Source of the DNA: Bacteroidota bacterium
GTDB lineage: Bacteria; Bacteroidota; Bacteroidia; Chitinophagales; Chitinophagaceae
Assembly (NCBI GenBank): GCA_018267615.1
Contig: JAFDYD010000044.1
Span: forward strand, 123,878-183,074
Length of the DNA stretch: 59,197 nt
Direction of reading: 5' to 3'
The notes beneath the pieces were generated by a model. It saw nothing but the letters and a program-made list of their open reading frames with translations, was not told the DNA's origin and did no database searches. The position numbers and the translations under genes were made by a program. Shown here piece after piece: positions 8,229 to 17,645 of the stretch. Position 1 is the first letter of the stretch. The number at the start of each line of letters is the position of its first letter.

Positions 8229-8690
8229 ATGAAAAATAAAAAATACGAACCGGTTTTTGTTTCACCAGATAAAAAAGAATACAAATTCACCAGCGCAGGT
8301 CCCAAGGGAAATATCGAAAAAATTGTGCAATTTACCCAAACCGACAACCCGGATATTTTCAATATCGCACTTGGCAGCCGACTTGAGCATGGCGCAATTG
8401 ATTATAGCATCACCCATAACAACCAAGACAGAAATCAAATTTTAGAAACTGTAAAGAACAGTGTTTATGAATTTACTTCGGAGTATCCTGATAAATCTGT
8501 TTTCTACAAAGGAAATACCATTGAAAAAACAAGACTGTACAGGCTGGTACTCACAAAACATTTCCACGAACTAAGTCACGATTTTGAAATTTTTGGAGTG
8601 TTAAAAGAAGGAATTGGTTTTTTTGCCGAGCAGTTTGTTTCCGGAAAAGAATATTTCGGTTTTTTGCTGAAGCGAAAGTTTTGCAAGTAA
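8229..8690 (+). CDS. DUF6934-like protein
   Basis: A 153-residue cytoplasmic protein resembling DUF6934 proteins of Bacteroidota. Diagnostic-looking segments are HGAIDYSITHNNQDRNQILETVKNSVYEFTSEYPD in the middle and KTRLYRLVLTKHF after it. The assignment is from memory of the family pattern, and no biochemical role is known. The 284 bases upstream hold no gene I can support. It converges with the cysteine-desulfurase-like gene, 18 bases away. Confidence 0.65.
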   Translation: MKNKKYEPVFVSPDKKEYKFTSAGPKGNIEKIVQFTQTDNPDIFNIALGSRLEHGAIDYSITHNNQDRNQILETVKNSVYEFTSEYPDKSVFYKGNTIEKTRLYRLVLTKHFHELSHDFEIFGVLKEGIGFFAEQFVSGKEYFGFLLKRKFCK

Positions 8691-8708
8691 TATATTTTAG
8701 AAAAATCT

Positions 8709-9926
8709 CTACCCGATTAAAGATTGAATTTCTCCAAGCGTTATATCAATCTCTTCTTTCGTATTATAAGCGCTGATACCAAGTCGCGTTACGCCACCTT
8801 TTTCCAACAAACCTAATACCTGGATAACGCGGATCGCATAGAAATGTCCGTCCCACGCACAAATATTTTTCTTTGCGAGATGTGTGCAGACTTGTGTCGC
8901 CGTTTTATCTTTTGTAGTAAAGGAAACAGTAGGAGAACGATGGCGCGAAGAAAAATCCTGTCCGATGATTTTTATTCCACTCATCGATTTTAATCCGTCG
9001 TAGAGTTGCCTTGCCAATTGATGTTCGTGTTGCGATAAATTTTTATAACCGTCAACAATAGACGAACGCAAATCTTTTCCATTGCCGAGTGAAGAAATAA
9101 AATTTACCGCCGCTGAAACGCCAGCAAGTGCAGCGTGATTGAGCGTTCCTGTTTCAATACAATACGGCGCCGACTGATCATTGGTAATGAGCCGGTCTGT
9201 AAGCAGCCGATCCAATACCCCCGGCTTACTGTACAAAACGCCGACATGCGGACCATAAAATTTATATGCAGAGCATAATAGAAAATCACATCCGATCGAC
9301 AGCACATCAATTGCGAAATGAGGAGCATACGCAACGGCATCCAGCGCCAGCCAGGCGTTGTATTTGTATGTCAACGCACGCGCAAATTGCACATCATTCA
9401 CTGTACCCAATGCGTTTGATGCCATTCCCATTGCAACCAGTCTTGTTCGTTCATTTATTTTTGCGGAAAAATCATCATAGTCCAAAGTGCCATCTTGTTT
9501 TACCGCAATTTCCCGCACAACAATTCCATATTGACGCAACATCAGCCATGGACCACGATTGCCCTCATGATCAAGTTGCGTAATCAGTATTTCATCTCCC
9601 GGTTTTAACACGCGACCAATTCCATGCGCCAGTGAAAAATTTAACGTTGTCATATTTTGCCCGAAAGAAATGGTTGACGCATTTTCAGCGCCAAGCAGAG
9701 CGGCCATCATCACACGCGCATGTTTCACTACTGCGTCTGTTTCGTTTGTTGTGATGAATTCACCATGTGTATTAGAATTTGATTTTTTATAATAATCAGA
9801 GATGGCATCAATCACCTCATCTGGCACTTGTGTTCCCCCCGGTCCATCCAAAAAAATCATTGGGAAATTATTATGCACTCTTTGTAGCGAAGGAAATTTT
9901 TTTCGAAGTGATTGCGACTGTAGCAT
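8709..9926 (-). CDS. Cysteine desulfurase-like class V aminotransferase (VC1184 type)
   Basis: A 405-residue PLP enzyme of the class V aminotransferase fold. The N-terminal IFLDGPGGTQVPD and the PLP lysine in CSAYKFYGPHVG place it in the desulfurase-like subfamily typified by Vibrio VC1184 (TIGR01976), distinct from the SufS at 31631. The C-terminal region has AWDGHFYAIRV where SufS has its mobile-loop cysteine, so true desulfurase activity is doubtful. The ATG at 9926 gives the family N-terminus. The open frame runs on to 10082 only because it passes through a repeat (9976-10037). Confidence 0.87.
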   Translation of the reverse strand: MLQSQSLRKKFPSLQRVHNNFPMIFLDGPGGTQVPDEVIDAISDYYKKSNSNTHGEFITTNETDAVVKHARVMMAALLGAENASTISFGQNMTTLNFSLAHGIGRVLKPGDEILITQLDHEGNRGPWLMLRQYGIVVREIAVKQDGTLDYDDFSAKINERTRLVAMGMASNALGTVNDVQFARALTYKYNAWLALDAVAYAPHFAIDVLSIGCDFLLCSAYKFYGPHVGVLYSKPGVLDRLLTDRLITNDQSAPYCIETGTLNHAALAGVSAAVNFISSLGNGKDLRSSIVDGYKNLSQHEHQLARQLYDGLKSMSGIKIIGQDFSSRHRSPTVSFTTKDKTATQVCTHLAKKNICAWDGHFYAIRVIQVLGLLEKGGVTRLGISAYNTKEEIDITLGEIQSLIG

Positions 9927-9975
9927 AAAAACATTTGTGCTTAAAGATATAAAAATCTGGAAACGAATTTGCGCA

Positions 9976-10037
9976 TCTTTGCGCTTTTGCGCCTTTGCGA
10001 GAACGTAATTTCTCGCAGAGGCGCAAAAACGCAAAGA
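9976..10037. repeat. Family A inverted repeat (CTTTGCG units)
   Basis: The left arm 9976-10003 (TCTTTGCGCTTTTGCGCC...) pairs with the right arm ending at 10037, with about two mismatches. It lies between the histidine kinase end (10048) and the class V aminotransferase start (9926), both leftward. Confidence 0.9.
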
Positions 10038-10047
10038 AAAGAAAATA

Positions 10048-11346
10048 CTAGAATTGGATAATAAATTCTGTCCTGCCCGCACTTATGGTTTTCAATGAAA
10101 ATTCAAACCCATGGTTTATCAGCACTTCTTTCACAAGTGTGAGGCCGATACCCTGACCGTCTTTCTTAGTACTGAAAAACGGGCTGAAAAGTTGTTCAGC
10201 AAAAGACGCTGATATTCCTTTTCCGGTATCCGTAATCGTTAGTTGTCTTGTATAAAGATTTGTTGCAAATGAAACAGTCCCGCTGTCTTCAATCGCTTCC
10301 ATTCCATTCTTTACGATATTGATCAGCACCTGTTCCATTTGTTGTTCGTCGGCAGTGATATTAAAACTTCCGTCGGCCAAATAGAATTCAAATTGTATCC
10401 CTTTATTCCCTGCACGCATTTCCATTAAGTGAGCCACTGCATGAATGATCTTATGCAGATCGATATTTTTTTTATTGGGTTCAGGCAATCGTACCAGGTC
10501 GGCGAAATTGCGCATGAAAATATTCAGGTTTTGGTTGCGATCGATTGCGACTTTCAATGCATTATGCAACAACGCATTTTTTTGTTCTTCAAGAAAGCCG
10601 CCGGCAGCCTGAGTCGACTGAAGAATTGAATTCACTGCACCAATTGTATTGTTTACCTCATGCGCCATCATACGAATCACTTTTCCATAAGCCTTTTTTT
10701 CTGCTGCCAATATTTCTGCGGTCAATTCTTCAATCATAATAAACTGCCGGGAGAAACCACGATCTATAAAATGCGATTTCTGAAGTTTATATGTAGCGAC
10801 ACCATTATATATAATCGTTTTTGCTTCGCCGGTACGAAGCTGTTGTATCTGTTCCATCACCGGATGCGCAATTTCATAAATGGATTTTCTGATAATAAGA
10901 TGCCCTTCCATATTCAATAAATCCAGGGCGCGAGGATTTACCTGCTGAATATTCTCTTCATAATCCAAGATTAAGATTCCGATAGGAGAGGTATAAATTA
11001 ATTTCTCCAAAAAAAAATGTTGCTGTTCCTGCTTGGTTCGCTCAGTTCTTAATTCATCGATCATCCTATTGTAGACACTGATTAGTTTATCCATTTCATA
11101 CCGGCCGGTGGAAACAAATTTTACATTGAAATCTTTGTCCTCGATGGCATCCGCGCCATTCATCAGCATCTTCAACGGTTGAATAAGTTCGTAATAAAGT
11201 TGCCATGAAATCAAAGCGGAAATAAGAATCAATACCTCCGATGCAATAAAAATCAATTTGTCGTTCCTGAATATAAAAAATGACAACACCAATGTAACCA
11301 GGTGAAGTATGATGACGAACAGAAGGTATTTAATCCGAAGCTTCAT
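10048..11346 (-). CDS. Sensor histidine kinase (NtrB/NtrY-like), partner of the NtrC-type regulator
   Basis: A 432-residue inner-membrane kinase. Two membrane helices (about residues 4-26 and 31-50) are followed by a HAMP-like segment (about 55-105) and a PAS domain (PIGILILDYEENIQQVNPRALDLL). The dimerisation helix has phospho-acceptor H229 in MMAHEVNNTIGAVNSIL. The ATPase domain has N box INIVKNGMEAI, G1 ITDTGKGIS and G2 GQGIGLTLV. The short periplasmic part suggests sensing within the membrane or cytoplasm. Its ATG at 11346 lies 17 bases inside the upstream regulator gene, so the two are translationally coupled. It probably phosphorylates that regulator. Confidence 0.92.
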   Translation of the reverse strand: MKLRIKYLLFVIILHLVTLVLSFFIFRNDKLIFIASEVLILISALISWQLYYELIQPLKMLMNGADAIEDKDFNVKFVSTGRYEMDKLISVYNRMIDELRTERTKQEQQHFFLEKLIYTSPIGILILDYEENIQQVNPRALDLLNMEGHLIIRKSIYEIAHPVMEQIQQLRTGEAKTIIYNGVATYKLQKSHFIDRGFSRQFIMIEELTAEILAAEKKAYGKVIRMMAHEVNNTIGAVNSILQSTQAAGGFLEEQKNALLHNALKVAIDRNQNLNIFMRNFADLVRLPEPNKKNIDLHKIIHAVAHLMEMRAGNKGIQFEFYLADGSFNITADEQQMEQVLINIVKNGMEAIEDSGTVSFATNLYTRQLTITDTGKGISASFAEQLFSPFFSTKKDGQGIGLTLVKEVLINHGFEFSLKTISAGRTEFIIQF

Positions 11347-12703
11347 CGTAAGGAATATTATATTTCTCCAGCCGGCGGTACAATGCACTTCGGGTTATGC
11401 CTAATGTTTTTGCTACCCGCGTGATCCGGTTCTTATGAAAATCCATTGCCTTATGTATCATCTGGATTTCCATTTCTTCTAAGGTAAGACTTCCTACTTC
11501 AGGTAATTGAACTGTGTCTTTTTTTCTTGCAGACATTTCCATTTGTGGCTGAAAATCTTTTTCATCAAGCTCGTCTGATTTTGTGACTAAGATGGTGCGT
11601 TCGACAAGATTTTTAAGCTGGCGAATATTTCCCGGCAACTGCAAATGCTGTAACCATCTCATTGCTTTGGGTGTCACGGAAAGATTTGGCCTGTTATAAA
11701 TTTCACGGAGATTATCGACAAAAGAATTTACCAGCAAGGGAATATCTCCTGTTCTCTCTCTTAACGGAGGAAGTTTTATGGTGATAAGATTGATGCGATA
11801 CAAAAGATCTTCGCGAAAAATTCCTTTGCTAACCATTTCATCCAGATTCCTATTAGTGGCGCAGATCACGCGAACGTCGACCGTTTTTGTGCGACTGCTG
11901 CCTAATACTTCATAAGTCCTGTCCTGCAACACGCGCAATAATTTTACCTGGCTGCCCTGGTCAAGATCACCGATCTCATCCAAAAAAATACTTCCTTTAT
12001 TAGCCATTTCAAATCTTCCGATGCGATCTGTTTTTGCATCTGTAAATGCTCCGCGAACATGTCCAAACATTTCGCTCTCAAAAAGAGTCGTAGAAATTCC
12101 GCCGAGATTTACTTTCACGAAAGGTTTATTCTCGCGCAGACTTTTTTGATGAATTGCTTCTGCAATTAATTCTTTACCGGTTCCGCTTTCACCTATGATT
12201 AATACCGATGCATCGGTCGGTGCAACACGCCCGATGGTTTCCAGAATTTCGAGTATTCGTGGATTTTCGCCAATGATGTATTGAAACTGATAACGATCAT
12301 CAATTTTTGTCCGGCTCAGTTTTTCTGTTTTCTTTTTTTGAAGATCCAATAAGGTTTGAATAGACTGAATCAGGTGTTCATTGCTCCAGGGTTTATTTAC
12401 AAAATCATTCGCGCCCGCTTTCATTCCTTTCACTGCAAGTTCGATAGTTGCCCAGCCTGTAATGAGTATAACGGGAAGGGATGAGTGCACTTTCCGGATT
12501 TGTTTCAACAGGCGCATGCCTTCGTCGCCCGAGGTTTCAATAGAAAAATTCAAATCCAGCAAAATCAGTGAAGGTTCATTGTGATTCAACCATGCCAATG
12601 CTTCGTTGGGTGTACCTACATCCTTAGTGGCATATCCTTCCTGTTGTAATAACAGAACGAGTGAGGTCCTGACCGCTACATCATCGTCTATGATCAGTAT
12701 CAT
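11330..12703 (-). CDS. Sigma-54-dependent response regulator (NtrC family)
   Basis: A 457-residue enhancer-binding protein. The receiver domain (1-120) has acidic pocket DDD (6-8) and phospho-acceptor D50. The AAA+ domain has Walker A GESGTGKE (171-178), the sigma-54 contact loop GAFTDA (218-223) and Walker B IFLDEIGD. A Fis-type helix-turn-helix closes the protein (RVAKTLGITRSALYRRL). It should activate sigma-54 promoters by ATP hydrolysis once phosphorylated by the adjacent kinase. It is the downstream end of the ABC exporter block, and a sigma-54-like promoter lies upstream of that block (18917-18932), suggesting it drives its own operon. Confidence 0.94.
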   Translation of the reverse strand: MILIIDDDVAVRTSLVLLLQQEGYATKDVGTPNEALAWLNHNEPSLILLDLNFSIETSGDEGMRLLKQIRKVHSSLPVILITGWATIELAVKGMKAGANDFVNKPWSNEHLIQSIQTLLDLQKKKTEKLSRTKIDDRYQFQYIIGENPRILEILETIGRVAPTDASVLIIGESGTGKELIAEAIHQKSLRENKPFVKVNLGGISTTLFESEMFGHVRGAFTDAKTDRIGRFEMANKGSIFLDEIGDLDQGSQVKLLRVLQDRTYEVLGSSRTKTVDVRVICATNRNLDEMVSKGIFREDLLYRINLITIKLPPLRERTGDIPLLVNSFVDNLREIYNRPNLSVTPKAMRWLQHLQLPGNIRQLKNLVERTILVTKSDELDEKDFQPQMEMSARKKDTVQLPEVGSLTLEEMEIQMIHKAMDFHKNRITRVAKTLGITRSALYRRLEKYNIPYDEASD

Positions 12704-12774
12704 AAGTGGGAGGCAATTTAGTGTTTTTTGGAAAATGACCGACTTGATAGATTGGCGATCTATTCTTTGCCAAA

Positions 12775-12834
12775 CTTTGCGATTTTGCGTCTTTGCGAGA
12801 AAAAATTTTCACGCAAAGACGCAAAATCGCAAAG
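12775..12834. repeat. Family A perfect inverted repeat
   Basis: Two perfect 23-base arms (12775-12797 and 12812-12834), left arm beginning CTTTGCGATTTTGCGTC, loop 14 bases. It separates the exporter permease (end 12863) from the regulator gene (start 12703), all leftward, so it may lower read-through into the regulator. Confidence 0.92.
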
Positions 12835-12862
12835 AATTAATCGCTTACTACACCCAACCGCA

Positions 12863-14035
12863 TCATTCTTCATGCAGCGCTACCGCCGGATAAATAGCAG
12901 CTGCCTGCTTACCTGGATACAGCGAACAAATAAATACAAGCAGGTAAATAAATAAAATTGATAACACAAGCGCGATCAAATAAACTTCCTTCGGCAGATC
13001 AAATACATCTAATAACGGAAATTGAATGGCGAAAAAAGTTCCGATAACAAGTGACAGCGTTGCCAATATCATGGATTCAGAAACAAGTTGGGATGAAACG
13101 GATTTACCCGTAGCGCCGATTGCCCTTCTCAATCCAATCTCCCCTCTTCTTTTATTGATATTGTACCACAGCACACCGAACAAACCCAATGCTACATTGA
13201 TGATCAAAAAAACTGCAACGATTAATGAAACAATCATTGGCACCAACGAAAAATAATTTATACTTTTTCTTTTATCGACAAGATGTTCTATTTCCAGGTT
13301 TGAATTTTTCATCATACCCGCGATTGTTTTGTACAAGCGCCCTTCAAAGGCTGCATCTGCATTCGGCGAAACTTTAACTAGTAGTCTTTGGATAAAATGC
13401 CAGGAACCTGTGTCTACTTTCATATACATCGAAACCTTCGGCGTTGAGTAATCGCCTTTTGCTTTTACATCTTCCACTACACCGATAATTTTTCGGTTAC
13501 CTTCGTCAACTAATTTTCCAAGGGCTGATTGTTTCCCAAAAAGTTCTTTTTCTAACTTTTGATTTATTAGAATGGGTTTTTGTTTTGCAAGTACATCATC
13601 TTTAGTAAACCATCGCCCTGAGATAAGTTTTACATGGAGAACATCCTGGTAATTCTCATCCACCCAATAATTGTCCACATTATTAATTTCTTTTCCATTA
13701 CCTTTTAATGAACCCGACCAGGTGTTTTGATAAAAGGGAATATTATTACTACAAAAACCTGTTTTCTTTACTTGCGGGAGTGCCTCTACCGTATTCAGAA
13801 GATCTTTATAAAATAATTTCAGAGAATCCCCATTTTCTGTTTTCAATGGATTAGAATAACTAACTACCCAAACATTTTCATACTCAAGTCCGAGTGGCTT
13901 TCTGTAGTTCAGGTAATAAAATACTATAAGCGTCGACAACGCAAATATTACCAGGAATGAAATGAGCACTTCAGCAATCATCAACAGGTTTTGTTTCTTT
14001 TTATTCCAGATAAGCGTAAGTAAATGCTTAAACAT
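12863..14035 (-). CDS. ABC transporter permease (MacB/FtsX fold), second of pair
   Basis: A 390-residue permease: N-terminal membrane helix (about 18-45), a large periplasmic MacB-like domain (about 50-275), then three C-terminal helices of the FtsX domain. RRGEIGLRRAIGATGKSV is the family signature in the loop after the second helix. It should pair with the preceding permease (14063-15292) and the ATPase (15397-16062) as a mechanotransmission-type exporter. It lies 27 bases downstream of the first permease. Confidence 0.9.
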   Translation of the reverse strand: MFKHLLTLIWNKKKQNLLMIAEVLISFLVIFALSTLIVFYYLNYRKPLGLEYENVWVVSYSNPLKTENGDSLKLFYKDLLNTVEALPQVKKTGFCSNNIPFYQNTWSGSLKGNGKEINNVDNYWVDENYQDVLHVKLISGRWFTKDDVLAKQKPILINQKLEKELFGKQSALGKLVDEGNRKIIGVVEDVKAKGDYSTPKVSMYMKVDTGSWHFIQRLLVKVSPNADAAFEGRLYKTIAGMMKNSNLEIEHLVDKRKSINYFSLVPMIVSLIVAVFLIINVALGLFGVLWYNINKRRGEIGLRRAIGATGKSVSSQLVSESMILATLSLVIGTFFAIQFPLLDVFDLPKEVYLIALVLSILFIYLLVFICSLYPGKQAAAIYPAVALHEE

Positions 14036-14062
14036 AAAATCGTATTTAAAAAATAAAATAAA

Positions 14063-15292
14063 TTATTGTTCCTTCAGGGCAGTCACCACATTTAGCTTCG
14101 ACATTCTCCAGGCAGGATATACTCCTGAAAAAAGTCCGAATACAAAACATATCAACAATGCAATCAGCAATACCATTAAATTCATTTTGATTACAAAATA
14201 TGGAATCAGGTCGGCGCTGTTGATGATTTGAATGATGATATATGAAAGAATAATTCCAATCAATCCCCCCAATAATGTCAGAATAAGATTTTCGACGATG
14301 AACTGATAGACGAGTGTTTTTGATGATGCACCAAATGCTTTGCGCACACCAATCTCCGAAGAGCGCTCCATGATACGTGTCACATTTATATTAATTAGGT
14401 TAATCGTTGGCAAAAGCATAACAATTAATGTGAATACGCCGATTGCGGTAAGTGCCTCTGTCAATCCCGAACTATCTTCATTTCCTGTGTTCAGAAAACT
14501 GCGCATATAAGATTCAGCGCGACAGTTCATATGGTCAAAATCCTTATTCTCCATAGGTACGCGTTTCATCACATCATCATATTCATTGCTGATTTTCTGA
14601 AGATCAGCTTTTGATGCCGCTAGTAATATTGCGATATATCCACCCTGATAATCCTTATTCAGATAGTCAATTTTCGAAACGGTATATGGTATATAAATAT
14701 CACTGTATAGCATATACGTAGTTATTGGAACATTTTTTACAACTCCACTGATCCGGTATTGGACGTTGTCCGCTTCAATATATTTTCCAACCACAGACGG
14801 AATATCTCCGAAATATTCTTTTTTCAAGCCTTCCGATATTACAGCAACATGCTCGCCGTTCTTTACCTGCTGTGCATCGAACGCTTTGCCTTCGACAAAA
14901 TCATATTCAAGGATATCCCAGTAATTGGCATCCGTATATTTATAGTTAATCGCAATTTTTTTATTGTTTACATAAGTATTTGTTGAATTGCCACCATTCG
15001 AACAAATAGAAATCTTCGCTGGGGTTTTTAGGGTAGCGGCATATTTATTCAAAAAATAAAATGAGGGAGAGCCTGAACTCATTGCGTTCTTACCTCGCTC
15101 TTCCATACTGGTAATATACAAGGATCGATCTCTTTTTCTATCCGGATAATCATTGCCAATTACATTTTCGATGAATGCGGCCAACACCATCATGATCGTT
15201 AATGTAAAACTGATACCAAACAAACTGATGAAAGTGAAAAACTTTCTCCGCTTTAAAACCGCGATGGCTATTTTGAAATAATTCTTTAACAT
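14063..15292 (-). CDS. ABC transporter permease (MacB/FtsX fold), first of pair
   Basis: A 409-residue permease with N-terminal helix (about 17-42), periplasmic domain and three FtsX-type helices. MERSSEIGVRKAFGASSKTL marks the coupling region, followed by two further helices and a conserved SGVYPAWRMSKLNVVTALK end. The periplasmic domain has the MacB-PCD pattern (EYFGDIPSVVGKYI, YRISGVVKNVP). It resembles but is not close to its neighbour, so the transporter is probably a heterodimer. The gap to the ATPase gene holds a family D repeat. Confidence 0.9.
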   Translation of the reverse strand: MLKNYFKIAIAVLKRRKFFTFISLFGISFTLTIMMVLAAFIENVIGNDYPDRKRDRSLYITSMEERGKNAMSSGSPSFYFLNKYAATLKTPAKISICSNGGNSTNTYVNNKKIAINYKYTDANYWDILEYDFVEGKAFDAQQVKNGEHVAVISEGLKKEYFGDIPSVVGKYIEADNVQYRISGVVKNVPITTYMLYSDIYIPYTVSKIDYLNKDYQGGYIAILLAASKADLQKISNEYDDVMKRVPMENKDFDHMNCRAESYMRSFLNTGNEDSSGLTEALTAIGVFTLIVMLLPTINLININVTRIMERSSEIGVRKAFGASSKTLVYQFIVENLILTLLGGLIGIILSYIIIQIINSADLIPYFVIKMNLMVLLIALLICFVFGLFSGVYPAWRMSKLNVVTALKEQ

Positions 15293-15321
15293 GAATAGAA
15301 ATTTAAGTGTTAATTTTTTCT

Positions 15322-15391
15322 CGTAAAACGTGAAATGGGAGACCTGAAAGTCTTACCTGCCTTCCATCTCGTTTGCCGTTTCGCGTCTCAC
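15322..15391. repeat. Degraded family D inverted repeat
   Basis: CGTAAAACGTGAAATGGGAGA on the left and the reverse-complement pattern ending CGCGTCTCACG on the right pair with several mismatches. It lies between the ABC ATPase (end 15397) and the first permease (start 15292), inside the same leftward operon. It looks like an older, eroded copy. Confidence 0.65.
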
Positions 15392-15396
15392 GTTCT

Positions 15397-16062
15397 TCAC
15401 TGCACCTGCGATCCGTCAAACAGACGGACAAGCCTATGTGTTTTCTTTGCCATATTCTCATCGTGTGTTACCATCACGATTGTCGTTCCGTCCGACTTAT
15501 TCAGGTTGAGTAAGATGTCCATCACTTCATTTCCCATCGTACTGTCAAGATTTCCTGTTGGCTCATCGGCGAGAATAATTTCCGGTCTTCCAACTATTGC
15601 ACGTGCAATGGCGACACGTTGTTTTTGTCCGCCGGAAAGTTGTGTTGGAAAATGTTTAACACGATTGCTCAATCCTACTTTTCCCAAAGCCTCAGAGGCA
15701 AGATCCTTCCTTTCTTTTGCAGATGATTCCCGATACAGCAAGGGCAGTTCTACATTGTCAAGCACTTTTAGATCATTAATGAGATGGTAACTCTGAAAAA
15801 TAAATCCGAGTTTTTTATTTCTGAAATTCGCGAGTTGTTTATCAGAAAGACTATCTGTTTTCTGTTCATCAATTTTTATTTCTCCTTTTGTCGGAATATC
15901 CAGCAGCCCGATAATATTCAGCAACGTACTTTTTCCGCAACCTGACGGTCCCATAATAGAAAGGAATTCGCCTTTGGCAATATCCAAACTGATGCTGTTC
16001 AACGCGAGTGTTTCTACAGTGTCTGTTCGATAAACTTTTTCGATGTTTTGTAGTCGTATCAT
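15397..16062 (-). CDS. ABC transporter ATP-binding protein (LolD/MacB type)
   Basis: A 221-residue ATPase. It has Walker A GPSGCGKST (residues 39-47), the Q-loop in FIFQSYHLI, signature LSGGQKQRVAIARA, Walker B IILADEPT and the H-loop histidine in VMVTHDE. Its size and the insertion before the signature match LolD/MacB-like ATPases. It powers the two permeases that follow. The last residues and stop adjoin the repeat at 15322-15391. Confidence 0.93.
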   Translation of the reverse strand: MIRLQNIEKVYRTDTVETLALNSISLDIAKGEFLSIMGPSGCGKSTLLNIIGLLDIPTKGEIKIDEQKTDSLSDKQLANFRNKKLGFIFQSYHLINDLKVLDNVELPLLYRESSAKERKDLASEALGKVGLSNRVKHFPTQLSGGQKQRVAIARAIVGRPEIILADEPTGNLDSTMGNEVMDILLNLNKSDGTTIVMVTHDENMAKKTHRLVRLFDGSQVQ

Positions 16063-16082
16063 GGTTTACTTTTTTAATTGTC

Positions 16083-16188
16083 TGAACCGGGATTTTAAAA
16101 GATTTGACTGATTACACTGCTGATAGATTTTTTCTTTGGTCATTGTTGTATCAGCATAATCCTTTTAAATCTGTTTAATCATGGTTCA
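16083..16188. repeat. Family G inverted repeat (TGAACCGGGATTTT type)
   Basis: TGAACC-GGGATTTTAAAAGATTT on the left (from 16083) pairs imperfectly with AAATCTGTTTAATCATGGTTCA on the right (to 16188). It lies between the TolC-like gene and the ATPase gene. The left module TCTGAACCGGGATTTT also forms the outer arms of the repeat at 21195-21288, and the right module resembles 27539-27686. Confidence 0.65.
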
Positions 16189-17640
16189 TTTATAATTTAT
16201 CTTCTCATTCATTTCAAAATCATACAGCGACAAATACCTCAGTTGATAATAAGATCCCCAAAAATCACGGAGCGCTGAAACATAATCCCGTTTTGCCTGG
16301 TCCTTTTCCTGGAATGCGATACTGAGATCCGTGATACTTAAATTTCCGAGCACATAGCGGTCTTTTGCAATCTGGTATTTTTCGCTGGCGATGCTGTCGG
16401 CATCTGCAGTCAACACAACCTGCTCACGCATCATATCAAACAAAGTAACCTGTGTCACGATCTGTTGTGTAAAAATTTGTTTGTCCTGTTCAACCGCATA
16501 TTGTGTGAACTGCTGATTTGCCTCTGCTGTTTTTGTTCTCGATTTAGATCTTCCCCAATCAAGAATCGGAATCGTAAAATCCAATTGAACCAATTGCTGA
16601 TCCTGCGGATTTTGATAAACTTTTCCGACTGTTGTCGCGCTGTTTGAATAACCAAGTCTCGCTGTAAGCACCGCGTTCAAACCATTATCACCTTTTGCTT
16701 TTGCCACATCTCTTTTTGCTTCGGCAATGCGACGGACAAATCCAATTGCATCCGACCTGTTCGCATATGCTTCGGCCAACACTTTCTCAGTAACCACCTT
16801 CATATTAATAGATGCTGCAGGCAAAGAAAGATCAATTGAAGTAGTGCTCGGTAATCCTGTATATGCTCTGAGGTTCAATGTAGCAATCTGCATATCTCTT
16901 TTTGCAATGCCCACTGCTTTTTTTGCCTTGAGTTCTTCTAATTGCAATTGCAAAATTTCATTCTTTGATATTTTCCCGATTTCCAATTTTTCATTTGCGA
17001 TACGCATGATGTTTTGTGTATTGGAAAGATTGGTATCGGCAATTTGCAAATTCACCTGTGCAATCAACAAATCAAAAAAATATCCGCTTGCAGTAATAGA
17101 GATCTGCTCCATCGATTCTATATAAGCCTGTTTGCTTTCATTGTATTTAAGCGGCTCAATTCTTTTATCCCATTTCAAAGAATTGAATTGCCATAGCGGT
17201 TGGCTATAACCGATTCCGAAAGGGACTCCATTATAAGAACTCGTTTTGCCTTCGAAATCATCGAACCGCTGCAATTGCGTTGTTCCGAAAATAGTTCCGC
17301 CTGTTGCAGCGATACTTTGGGTAAAAGATAGATTCAACGATGAGTTGTCATTATGAATCGGCTGAAAAAGAATCGTTCCATCGGGTTGTACAACCTGCGT
17401 AAAAGTTTTGCTGTAACCTGGAAAGATACCGTTCAATGATAACTGTGGTTGATAATTCGAACGATAGGTTCGCCATTGCCAGTATTTTGTTTCGCGTACG
17501 GTTACAGCTTGTCTCGATGCAATTGATTTTTGTTTCGCCATCTCCACTACTTCACGCAGTGAAAGCTGAATGGTATCTGTTGATTGAGCATGCACAGAGC
17601 AACTATAATTTAAAAACGCCAAAATCAAAATCCATTTCAT
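16186..17640 (-). CDS. TolC-family outer-membrane channel of the ABC exporter
   Basis: A 484-residue outer-membrane efflux protein with an N-terminal signal peptide (MKWILILAFLNYSCSVHAQS). A cysteine in FLNYSC might be a lipobox, but AQS also fits signal peptidase I. Two OEP repeats are visible, each with long helical stretches rich in A, E and Q (for example around VAKAKGDNGLNAVLTARLGYS). It should form the trimeric duct for the ABC exporter. The ATG at 17640 lies 5 bases beyond the adaptor stop. A TTG at 17649 is less likely. Confidence 0.9.
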   Translation of the reverse strand: MKWILILAFLNYSCSVHAQSTDTIQLSLREVVEMAKQKSIASRQAVTVRETKYWQWRTYRSNYQPQLSLNGIFPGYSKTFTQVVQPDGTILFQPIHNDNSSLNLSFTQSIAATGGTIFGTTQLQRFDDFEGKTSSYNGVPFGIGYSQPLWQFNSLKWDKRIEPLKYNESKQAYIESMEQISITASGYFFDLLIAQVNLQIADTNLSNTQNIMRIANEKLEIGKISKNEILQLQLEELKAKKAVGIAKRDMQIATLNLRAYTGLPSTTSIDLSLPAASINMKVVTEKVLAEAYANRSDAIGFVRRIAEAKRDVAKAKGDNGLNAVLTARLGYSNSATTVGKVYQNPQDQQLVQLDFTIPILDWGRSKSRTKTAEANQQFTQYAVEQDKQIFTQQIVTQVTLFDMMREQVVLTADADSIASEKYQIAKDRYVLGNLSITDLSIAFQEKDQAKRDYVSALRDFWGSYYQLRYLSLYDFEMNEKINYK

Positions 17641-17645
17641 ACAGT

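Noticed and set aside
8120..8362. 80-residue minus-strand frame overlapping the DUF6934-like gene
   Set aside because: Overlaps the better-supported plus-strand gene and shows no family pattern.
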